Assembly: GCA_964035575.1 (NCBI GenBank)
Contig: OZ037906.1
Span: 434,001-498,000, forward strand
Reading direction: 5' to 3'
Source of the DNA: Rhynchopus sp. YZ270_cl-10
Taxonomy: Eukaryota; Euglenozoa; Diplonemea; Diplonemida; Diplonemidae
Length of the DNA stretch: 64,000 bases
The notes beneath the pieces are model-generated. The model saw nothing but the letters and a program-made list of their open reading frames with translations, was not told where the DNA came from and searched no databases. The position numbers and the translations under genes were made by a program. Below are positions 10,547 through 20,151 of the stretch, in pieces; within the stretch, counting starts at the first letter, position 1; each line of letters starts with the position of its first letter.

Positions 10547-11009
10547 GAAAAAAATATTTTTTTTTTTTTGGAAAAGATGAATGTGCATCACAACATTCAC
10601 ACAACATCTAAAGAAAAGGTAAGATATCCCTAGGTCGTTCTGTTGCTTAACGTCACCTTCAAAAAGAAGACTTTGAAATAATAAAAAAGGAGAAAAACTT
10701 TTAAAAAATGTTAACTTACGTTGCTGGATTTGAATTTGCCACTGCGGAAAGAAGAACGAGAAAAAAAAAAATGGCAGCTGTCTGCAAAGGTTAACGCCTT
10801 CTCTTACCAATCGACTATGAATGACAACACTTTTTTTTTTTTGAGGAGAAATTCGGTCAAAAAAAAAAAATCAAATTGGGGACAATCAACTGGAATGGAT
10901 CAAGCTCAATAGAAACCCCTTCTGCTATTCTGTAAAGAATGCAGCCGGGGCATTTTTTTTTTCTTTTCTTTTCTTTTGCAAATAATGGGGAAGCATTGGG
11001 GGATGATAA

Positions 11010-11058
11010 AGTTTGCAAGATAACCCGTAAAGCCTCTCTGTGCTTAGTCATCCTGCAC
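11010..11058 (+). repeat. Hairpin repeat, diverged
   Basis: GTTTGCAAGATAACCC, AAGCCTCTCTGTGCTTAGTC, ATCCTGC. The core stem AAGC/GCTT is retained. Confidence 0.55.
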
Positions 11059-11326
11059 AAATGAGAACAATTTCCTTTGGAAGCCTTTGGGAGGGCTATT
11101 CTTTTTCCTAACAAAAAAACAAAAGATTGAGAAATATTTCTAAAAAAGGGGGGGAATGTGATGCTGCACTGAGTCACCCTGTTTGTTCTGCATGGGTAGA
11201 AACCCTGCAGGAAAATAGCTGAGTCGAGCGCAAAAAGGGTTGAAGTACGGAAAAGAAAGTCGAAACGCATCTCAATCGAACTCATGCAAAAAAGGAGGGA
11301 CGTGAATGGTCCGTACCGTGCAAAGA

Positions 11327-11395
11327 AAGAGAAATTGAAAGTGCAAAACGCTTTACCGCTCATCGGCGGACGCAGAGAGACAGACACTTGAAAAG
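11327..11395 (+). repeat. Family C left-end fragment
   Basis: GAAATTGAAAGTGCAAAACGC is followed by CGCTCATCGGCGGACGC. A similar fragment lies at 40978-41030 in the first RPL12 gene, suggesting a subfamily. Confidence 0.55.
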
Positions 11396-11774
11396 AAACC
11401 TTGCAATATATGCGCCTCACACACGCATCTAGGTCCCCGTTTTTTACCCCCTAGATATGTGCTATCATTTTGTTCTTGTGTCTTCGCCCCGTCTGCTGGA
11501 GTGGCTTCGCCCTTTGTCATCCATCATAGAGAAAAGCCTGAGGGAAATGAGCATGTTTTTACCACTTAAAAAGTGAAAACTGTCAGAAAACAGTACACTA
11601 CACTGTCATAATATCAAATACAAAAAAACGGATTATTTTAGCTACTTTCCACTCGAAAGGAAACGGTTGAGACTAAATCGTACGTAATCATCACAAAAAA
11701 AAAGGCCTTGACTGTCATCATGGACCCACACACAGTACATCGCTGTATCCTAAATGCGAGGGATAGCCCGCACC

Positions 11775-14102
11775 TTATATCAAATACACGCACAACAAAA
11801 AGAACACATACTTGTCTTTATACGACGGCGACACTGGACGCTGCTGCTTTGTTCCGTATTGGATTCCGTTTGACTGCAGTTTTGTGCTTTTTTCGTCTAT
11901 TACGGAGCGAAGCTGGACGGGGAGGAGGGAGTAGCCTTCGAGGAGCAGGACGAGGGGGACGAGGACGTGACCTTGCGTCACTTGGAAGCCGCTGAGGTTG
12001 ACTGGCTGCAGCGATTCGTCTTTCACGACTGCGAAGTGTGGTTGGCAGATCTTCGAGATGTACTCAATCATGAGCGTGTTTCTGTTGCGCAGATCAATCA
12101 TCTGCGCCTCTTTTGCAATCAGATCCTCGCGCGTCTCCTTCAACTCTTGCCTCCGCTTCTCCGACGTGGACGCCTCTTCTGCCAACGCAGCCTTGATCTG
12201 GTGGATGAGGTGTTCACGCGACTTTTGCTGTCCTTTGAGGTCGTGGATCAGCGACTCTTGCTCAAAGGATCCGGACACCGCGCTTTCCGTCTTCTCCTCC
12301 TCGCGGGTGAGCGAATCGCGAAGGCTTTGCACTGATGCGTGCAACTCATCAACTGTCGCCTGGCTGGCAGCAAGTTGTTCTGCTAAGGCAGCATTCTCTC
12401 TTGCCAGAAGCGACGTCCGTGCACCTTCCAGAGCAAGGCTCTGCCGCGTGCGGTCCTTCTCCACAGAGACGATCTGCGTCAACTCCTCCGCCCGCCCCTC
12501 AGCCTCCACCACACGCGCCCTGCTGTCCCCACCCTCCCTCTCAAGCTGCCGTAGCCGTGCGTTCGCCTCGTCCAACTCCCTCCGCGAGTCTTCCTTCAGC
12601 GCCTCAAACCCATGCTTCGTATTGTTCAACTCTTTGTTCGTACTCCCAAGCAATGTTTGCAGGCGTTTCACCTCTAGCTCCAGTTTGCGTTCCTAAGGTT
12701 AAGAAGGATGATTTTGGGATTGGTAGAGGAGCGGGTGTGTGTTTGAAAGTAAATGTGGGTAGTTCCTTAGAGCGAACCATTGCCCAGAGAGTGAGTGTGT
12801 TTGTGTGCAAAGATGTCGTGGTGTGGTGTGATTGTGACTGAGGGAATACCTTCCGAACATTTGCTCTCGAGGCGTTGATGTGGCGTTCGGTCCCTACAGC
12901 AGAGGTGCTGCGTGCGTTGATGACTTGTTCAGGTGGCTCGCGGGCGACGGTTGGCTGCAGAAAAAAAGAGGTTAAGATAACATCTGTCAGATGGAGCTTG
13001 CCCAACGTTGTCTCCTTGTCTTTAAAAAATATTGATAAAAAAAGATGGCTACAATGAGTTTAAACCTCTACTTTACTTGGTGAGAGCCCAAACCAATCGC
13101 GGAATAAGTGAAAAACAAAAACAAAACAAAAACGCGCAACAACCCCCCGATGGGTCGGCGGTATTCACTCTGTGCACCGTTCTCAAGGCCCTCTACAATG
13201 GCGTGGTGAGAGGGCGGTTTGAGTGGTCCACAAAAATGTGTAGCACGGCGAAACTAAAACTGAAGGGGGAGGCGGGGGGGTGGGGTAGGTCGTGCTACCT
13301 CAACAAGCACCTCCTCGCCCATCTGCATGCCCTCGACAGTCATCATGGGCTCGGCAGCAGGGCGTGTGTCCAAGGGTTCGAGCTGCTTGGGGGGAAGAGA
13401 GTCGGCGCTACTGTTGCTTGTGGAGGGGCGTTTCATGGAGCTGAAGGTGTTTGCCCTGTGCGGAGGAAGGGTAGGAGTGATAAGAAGAGAGAGATGAGAA
13501 AATCACACCCCTCAAAAGATAACTTAAACTGTGACACCAGGTGTCTCTCATACACCCCATCTAAAAAAACCCCGCTCGCAAGAAGCTGTGATTACCCTGC
13601 CCCTGAAAGCTTACCCTCCCCTCTACAATCACCACCACCAAAAAAAAAGTGGAGTTGAAAATACAAAACCCTCTCGTGAACAGTGCACCTTGGTATTTGA
13701 CCGGCTGTACCGTAGGGTGGACACCCAACCATGCAGTCCTACATTTCGTTCGGGAAAAAATGCATACCGTTTCGAGAGCCCTTGCTTTTTGAGAAGCTGT
13801 GCTGTGGGTGGTTCCATGCCGTGGTATGAGGTGCCTTCACCCATCTTCGCTGTGGGGGGCAGGCCGACGGCGATTGTACCGACTATGGTTGAGGGGCTGG
13901 TGGAGGGACGGACAAGGGAGGCGTTGTTGGCCGCGCAGAGGACGTTAGTGCCAACAGCAGCATCCGTGTGTGGTAGATACGATGTCACGTGCATTTGCGT
14001 GTATCGACGTGGTTGACCACTCGTCGGTGGCATCCCTGCGCTTGCATTCCACTGCCTCGAACCCCCACTCTGACCATACTGCGGCACCGTTTTGTACCTC
14101 AT
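11775..14102 (-). CDS. Coiled-coil protein (four-exon model)
   Basis: Exons 13768-14102, 13299-13455, 12850-12954 and 11775-12692 join in frame (phases 2, 0, 0) to give 504 residues. Donors are GTATGC, GTAGCA and GTATTC; acceptors all end in AG. I start at ATG 14102, just inside an exon preceded by a TTTTTGCAG acceptor, so an upstream 5' exon is possible. Residues 1-200 are disordered, rich in Ser, Pro, Gly and Met. From about residue 200 the protein is a long heptad-patterned coiled coil (RKLELE, RELDEANARLRQLE, ALAEQLAASQATVDEL). I recognise no family. A GTATGT lies at 11811 inside the last 40 codons; splicing there to an acceptor at 11750 (exon 11638-11749) would also keep frame and give another C-terminus. 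A structural or cytoskeletal role is only a guess from the coiled coil. Confidence 0.68.
13649..13753 (+). repeat. Family B repeat in intron 1 of the coiled-coil gene
   Basis: AGTGGAGTTGAAAATACAAA, CCCTCTCGTGAACAGTGCACC, GACCGGCTGTACCG, GGTGGACACCCAACCATGCA, GTCCTACATTTCG. It follows an A-run. Confidence 0.8.
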
Positions 14103-14296
14103 ACCCCCTGCTGCAAAAACGGCAGAAAAGGGGAAGAAGGAAGGCAACCCTTCCCTGTAGGCCGCAACTCTTCTGGTGGAGAAAAGAAAAGAGAAAAGGT
14201 TGGGTGGGGGGGTTAGTGATCGGAAGACAAGCCCTACCCCGCCGGGTTACCCGTTCTTTTCCTGGTGGGAAAGTGGAGGTGGGAGTTGACAAAAAA

Positions 14297-14410
14297 GTTG
14301 ACTCGAAATATGAGGCCTGACGATGATAGTGTACCTTGGTATGACCAGGGTGTACCGGAGGGTGGACCCCCAACCATGTGGTGATGCACCCATTTCGCGG
14401 TTTATATCTG
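14297..14410 (+). repeat. Family B repeat
   Basis: Follows AAAAAAG; keeps GACTCGAAATA, AGTGTACCTTGGT, GACC, GTGTACCGG, GGTGGACCCCCAACCATG, CATTTCGCGGTTTATATCT. Confidence 0.75.
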
Positions 14411-15076
14411 ATATGCGCTACTCCCGCTTACTCATCAGATGAAAGGGGTCATGAATCCTGTGTAAGAGGGTCCGGTTGGGGTACTCCCAAAAAAAAAAGG
14501 ATAGGGGTTGTTACTCAGGGGATTTTTGTTTTTAACTTTTGCAAGACAGATTACTCTGAGCTTGTAAAGGGGAGGGGGGTTTTCTTGAGGCTAGCAGGAG
14601 TGAGCGGGAGTGTACTATGAGTAAATATGCTGGGCCTGTTTATTTGTTTTTTTTTTTTTTTGTACTGATATTTGGAAATGCCAAACAATTAGAGGCAGAT
14701 CTCTCACCAATGGCGCAGTTCCAACATAGTTACCCACAGTAGTTTTTAGTGTTGTGATTTTTTTTTTTAGTGCGGGAAAACGTAAAGATTCGCCCTTTTT
14801 TTTGGGGGGGAAGCAGATACAAATACAACAGTGTGTAAATACTGAAGCATTCTCTGTAAAGGGGAATTGTCCCAGACACTGTTCAGTAATGAGACTGCAG
14901 GAACCTCTCGACTTGACCTACGGGTACGATACCACCCGGGTGGAAACAAAAAACACCATACTTGGTGTGGCTGACGACCACAAAATAGCACTGTATAGAA
15001 CTTTTTTGCACTTTTTCGCACCCCCCCTTCACACCACTACTACCAACAGAAGGTGCGAAAACCCCGCAAAAAAGAA

Positions 15077-15170
15077 AGTAGAAGTTGAAATACAAAAGCA
15101 CTTTCATGACAGTGTACCTTGGTACAATGACCGGCTGCATGACCGGCTGTACCGGGGGTGGACACCAAAG
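15077..15170 (+). repeat. Family B repeat with internal duplication
   Basis: Starts AAAGTAGAAGTTGAAATAC and keeps GACAGTGTACCTTGGT. The unit TGACCGGCTG occurs twice in a row, then TACCGGGGGTGGACACC. The right end is missing. Confidence 0.7.
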
Positions 15171-15369
15171 AAAGAATTGTGACTCGCTGCACACATCTCA
15201 ATAATCGAAAGAACCAAGCCTCTAGAAGCACAGCACTTTTTCCAAAACATGGGAACATTTTTAACAAAATCTCTCTAACATAACGGACACCATACCATAC
15301 CAAAAAATGACAACAAAAACTACCAATAAAAAAATGCCCTTCCTTTCCACGCAGAGCTCGCGCTAAAGT

Positions 15370-16140
15370 CCATCCCTCATCCCGGGATTTTTGGGGGTTT
15401 TGGTAGGAACGTTTTTTTTTTGCAGTACGGGGATTTCATTAAGAAACCAGAAGTTCTAATATTGTTGAGTAAGACCACCACATAGTGGACTTGCATATAC
15501 ATGTGACCCCGCCGTGGAACGCAATTGGCTCGGAAAGTCAAAAGAAAGAGGAGAAAAAAGAAAAGGAAAAAAAAAAAAAAGTTGGTTACCGTGCGCCTGC
15601 GGCGCTGCCTGTTCCCTTCCAGTTTCTACAGGCAAACACTTGCCCCCTTTACCTTACACTGACGGGTTTTGACCAAAACCAAGAACTTGTCCATTTCGGA
15701 AAATTGACCCCACCACAGAACGGACGAATTCCGGAAATGCAAATGCCGGTGTTTTCGCGCATTTTCATGTTGCAAGACGTTCAGGATCAGGGAGAGAAAA
15801 TCTGGTTGTGGGATTTACATTGGCCCTCTTTACCCACATGGATTTTGACCAAAACCAAAAAATTGGCCATTTCGGCAAAGTGACCCCACCACAGCGCGGA
15901 CGGATTCCGGAAATTCCAATCGCGGTATGTTTTGGGGCTGAAAACCCACTGATTTTCAGGAGAAAAATTGCTTCCAAATCTCGGAATTTTCCGAATTTTC
16001 CTGAAAATGACCCTTGTTTACGAGTATGGGTTCATATTTTGCGAAAATTTAAGTCACTAAAATTTTGTCCATTTTTCCGTATATACCCCACCACAAGCCG
16101 GGATTGGCCCGGAAATGCCACAAAACGGGGTTTCCGGGCC
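15370..16140 (+). repeat. Family J repeat block, about three tandem diverged units
   Basis: The string TTTTGACCAAAACCAA, then CCATTTCGG, GACCCCACCACAG, CGGA and TTCCGGAAAT occurs at 15665 and again at 15841 (176 bp apart). A third, weaker unit starts near 16050 (GTCCATTTTTCCG, CCCCACCACAAGC, CGGAAATGCC). Parts recur at 55588-55740, including CCCGGGATTTTTGG and GGGATTGGCTCAGAAATGCC. No coding function is visible. Confidence 0.65.
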
Positions 16141-16250
16141 TCCCCAGCTAACCTTTTCAAGGAACGTTTTTCCGTACCCGAAATCCATTTTTTCCCCATT
16201 TTTTCCCATAATTAGCGCGACCACTGTTTCCACGGCTTCCTCCCTCCACT

Positions 16251-19153
16251 TTACCACTCATCCACCCCATCCCATGCTGATGCAGGAGGGTGCTGACACA
16301 GATCCCACACGAGGTAGAGACGTATTGTGACCAATGGATCGACGGGGGCTTGAGATGTTGAGGTGCCCATTTCGAGACATTTTGCGAATCCTTCTTTTGC
16401 TGAATGAAAGTTGCCTGCTATATGGTCTGCTAGCGCCGTATCGAACGCCTCACGGATGAGCATTTTATATGTTACAATATGATCAGGATCGGATTTGAAC
16501 ACGTCGAACAATGCAGTGATGCGGGCGTGCTTGAGTGCTACCAGACCCACCCTCCGGATGAACCGGGTGCTCTCCAGAGATAGCTGATGGTGTACCGGCT
16601 CGGTAAGCAAGATCCGACAGCGATAGCTCTTTGTCAGATCTTCTACCAGGTCCGCCACGTTCACAGCTTTCCCTAGGAGGGCGGTTTCGATGCGCATCTC
16701 ATCCCCAAATGAACCAAACGTAACGGGTCCCCAGTGTATCCCTACTCCCATCACGATCTTGTGTCGTTTTTGTGAAGTGTTCATCTCGTCGACCCCAAGC
16801 TGCATCTGCACAGACGCGTTCACCACCAAGTCGCATTTCCGAAAAATCGCAAGAATACCGTCCCCCAAATACTGATTCACAAACCCCTCGTTGTTCCGGA
16901 TCACCGGGACCATCCGTTCTGCAAAGGTAGAAACCCAGTCAAATGCCTCGGCGATTTCGAGAGACTCACTGATTTTCGTAAAATCTCTGATGTCCGAGCA
17001 CAAAATCGCCACATTAAGCGTCACATGGTGCCCCGGAACAATCTCATGATTGCTGGAATGCGCTTCGAGAATGCTAATAAACTCTTGCGGGGCAAAGCGA
17101 AGCGCGCTTTGCTCCATTTCTAACTTCCGGTCCAGCTCGACACTGATGCATTGCCTTTTGTAGTCGACACTCACCGAAACACAGTAGAACACCACAACAA
17201 GCAAGCACAATGAGAGAGCTGTGCTCGCGAAGCCCGCCAGCAACCCTGGAAACAGCTCATCTGAAGCAAGCGACGTCAGCGTCGCCACGGCCCCTAAGGT
17301 GAGAAGCAGAAACGGCGAAAACACCAGGGTCAGCTTTGCCTGGCTTGACAGCCCCCACCCCACAAAGACCCGGTCCACAGCAGACGTCACCACTTCGCTG
17401 TCAAGCGAGTCGCGCCCCGCCCGCGCCCCTTCACAGCAAAGGGTCTCGACGAGATGGTTGTTCTGGATCAGCTCGCGGAGCTCCTTCGGGTTGACAGTCG
17501 AGAGGCTGTCGTCTTCTGCAGAAGCGTTGTCAATGCCCTGAAAGGGGAGGTTGAAAGATGGCCATAATTATTCTAAATCTTCAATTAGAATATACTTTCA
17601 GTTCACAGAATTGAAAGTATTTGAGAGGGTCGACACATGCACCCTTTCTTTTAGGTTTAAAAAAGAGGGGGAAGAATAGTGATTGATGCAGGCACCTCTA
17701 ACTGACCCACAGCCATCCGGATGAAAACACAATAGGTACCCTGAGGCAACAGTGGGTCACATCCTTTCTCAGGAATTTACATGAACAGTCCTCACAGGCG
17801 TCACACCACACCCCAAGGTGTGGCAGAGAAGGCTTAGGCACAGCAGAGCAAGCTCTGGTCTGACTGTTGTTCGCTGTTTCATGCTCTGAGCACCAACACC
17901 CTTCATAGCATGGGGAAGCCACTGGCAGACCCTAGCCAGGGTTTAATATGCATTTAGGAGGGGGGAGGTTACCTCCCTGAACAGAATACGTCCCGCATAC
18001 CCCCCCAACGGGAGGAAATACAGACGGCACACTTCCACCCCCCAAGGCATAGTTTACCCCAAAAGATCCCCCCCAAAAAAAAGCAGTACAGCCATACCCC
18101 CTCCGTCTCTCCCGCTAGCTCGTACAAACTATCTTGACTCGCCTGGCTGTTTCGGAGTGTCCTTGCCTTTCGCATGCTCCTCCCTACACTGTTCCCACCA
18201 CGAAGCCCTGCTGACGGCGACAAGCTGCTTTGATAGAACCGGTTGGAGTTGATGCTTGTCTCTGAGAGGTTTGAGTGGGTGTGCGACATTTCGGTGCCTT
18301 CAATTTCGGGGTGCACATCCTGTGTGAGGTTCAGTGTGGAGAGCGACTGCGTCACGGAAATGGGTATCGACGTGGTTCGAAGCTGTGAGATATCTCCTGT
18401 TGACCCCACCCCACCCACCGTCCTTCTTTGGTCTGATGAAATCGACAATGGGTTTGTCGTTCGCGTCTCATGAGAATTCCACGAAACGATCTTCGACATC
18501 CCTGTCTCTCCAGTCGCGTCAGAAAGATTTGACTGACTCTTCAGCTTAATCGACGACCAGGTTCCACACTCCGACGTCATCCCACCTTCATCATCACTCT
18601 CTCCACCCCTCCGCCGATCCTCTTCTTCTTTCACGTCCTGTCTTTGCCTCTTATAACTGACGTGCCTTCTGCGGTCTAACTTCATATCCATGTCTTCATT
18701 TACGTAGTTTGGGACATTTGGTGGTGACCCAGCGTCGTCTCGGTGACTGCTGCTTGGGGAGGTGCTTGTTGTGCGCAGCTTTGGTGTGACGTCGCTGTCA
18801 GGATCTATGTCGGCTCCTTCTTCATCATCCTGCGAAAACGTTGTCACTTCGGTGGAAGCAGCATCTGCAGACGATGGTGCATGACCTACCTCCTCCAACG
18901 GTGGACCTTGCGGTGTGCCCCCACTCCCACTATTCGTCAATGACACAGACCCAACCTTTCTCCCAAACGAATTCGATGCCGTCCCCACCGAACTCCCACC
19001 CAACCCAGGTGACCGCACAGCAGGCACCACAGCGGCACCTCCACACGACGGAGATGACTCTGCAAGAGATGTCTCTAACGCGAGTACACTGTGTGGAATA
19101 GAGGCGGTTGCAGAAGCATCAACAGGAACAGTATCCTTCTCACCGGAGTCCAT
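16251..19153 (-). CDS. Membrane-anchored class III nucleotidyl-cyclase homologue
   Basis: Two exons, 18098-19153 (352 codons) and 16251-17537, join at phase 0 (donor GTATGG, acceptor TTTCAG); 780 residues. The N-terminal 350 residues are Ser/Thr/Asp-rich and disordered. Two hydrophobic segments (about 421-445 and 452-476) form a membrane hairpin, followed by a linker and a class III cyclase domain (about 525-690). Family motifs are clear: CSDIRDFT (metal Asp 534) and QYLGDGILAIF (metal Asp 578). However the GDAVNLASR block reads GKAVNVADL: the usual base-specifying Asp is Lys 642, and the transition-state Arg is Leu 649, while Asn 645 stays. Activity may therefore be weak or lost, or the enzyme may work as a heterodimer. 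The start ATG sits 20 bp after a pyrimidine tract and TAG, which could be a leader splice site. Confidence 0.8.
17538..18097 (-). other. Intron of the cyclase gene
   Basis: 560 bp, GTATGG...CAG. Part of it (about 17735-17900) resembles 19515-19650 upstream of the gene: both contain GGTGTGGCAGAG followed by a CTCTGG(C/T)CTGACT block. I call this family L; it may be an old duplicated element. Confidence 0.6.
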
Positions 19154-20151
19154 CTCCGGTTTTGTCCGGATCTAAAAAGGATAAGGGGGGGAGGAGATGA
19201 GAGGGGCCGAGTTGAACTCTGAAAGCACAAAAATCAAGGGGGGGGGAGGGGGGAGGGGAGGGTGTGCTGTATGGGTGGATGCTTTGGGAATGAATTGCTT
19301 GATACGCGTGTAGATATAAAAAAGGGTGGTTTGAAATACAAAGCCCTCTCGTGGCTGTATACCTTGGTGCATGACCCGCAGGGGTGGACCCCCATACAGT
19401 CTTGCATTCATTTCGCGGTTTACATCTAAAAAAATAAAAGAATCGTACTTTGTCACCCAAAAAAAAAAAAATGGCAGAAATAAAAGTGGGGAAGCGCGTA
19501 GGTCCTTTCTGTTTGTTCCTGAGCAGGAACGTTATGTGAACACCTCCCCTATCCCTGGCCGCTTTGGGCACAGACAGCACACCTTTCCGTAGGGTGTGGC
19601 AGAGCCCTTTGCTGAAAGCGCGGGACTCTGGCCTGACTTCCGGAGGGGCTCTGTAGAACCCCTGCCTAGTTTTGTTTTTGTTGGTGTCGGGTGTTGCTTC
19701 CGGTTTAGTTGCTTTTTTTTTTTTCGAAACGTTTTTTGTGTAAAAGGGAATATCAAAAATCTGAATTTTTCTAGACCCTAGTTGTGCTTCTCTCCCCCTT
19801 ACGTCCTTCAAGAGATGAACAAGACTGAATCTACGACTGAACAATCTTTTTATCTTACAGATCCTAAGGAAGATGCGATAAAAAAAAAAATTATATATCC
19901 CAGACCATGTTTAGCTTCGCTTGCTTCTATCACTACCAAGCTTCCCACCACACAGGTCTGCGAAATATCACTGCTCTTTTTACACCACCAACCCACCCCA
20001 TTTTGTTCTGTCGACAATGAGTCTCAACCACTACTACAAACAGACCGATTCGGCTCGGTACAATCCCAGCCTAAAGGCCTGGGCACGCCATCCTCGCTTA
20101 GATGAGACACATTGGGGGGGGCTCTAGAACCACACTGCGCCACTTCTAGCC
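19154..20151. other. Spacer upstream of the cyclase gene
   Basis: Holds a full family B repeat (19325-19428) and the family L block (about 19515-19650). A plus-strand reading frame near 19782-20105 has no splice signals or composition that would support it. No gene is called. Confidence 0.6.
19325..19428 (+). repeat. Family B repeat
   Basis: GGTGGTTTGAAATACAAAGC, CCTCTCGTGGCTGTATACC, TTGGTGCATGACC, GGGGTGGACCCCCAT, CTTGCATTCATTTCGCGG, TTTACATCT. It is among the best conserved copies. Confidence 0.8.

Larger units (their letters stand above)
10063..11774. other. Gene-free spacer with family C and hairpin repeats
   Basis: No exon is supported. Holds a hairpin copy (10150-10190), the best family C copy (10421-10546), another hairpin (11010-11058), a short family C fragment (11327-11395) and many A or T runs. 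Confidence 0.6.
14103..16250. other. Gene-free spacer with family B and J repeats
   Basis: Between the cyclase stop and the coiled-coil start I see no exon. Present are family B copies (14297-14410, 15077-15170) and a block of family J repeats (15370-16140). Homopolymers of A and T are frequent. Confidence 0.6.

Noticed and set aside
11638-11749. Alternative last exon for the coiled-coil gene
   Set aside because: Phase fits, but the implied 62-bp intron is shorter than any other here and the sequence (poly-Phe) is not protein-like; kept only as an alternative in the gene entry.
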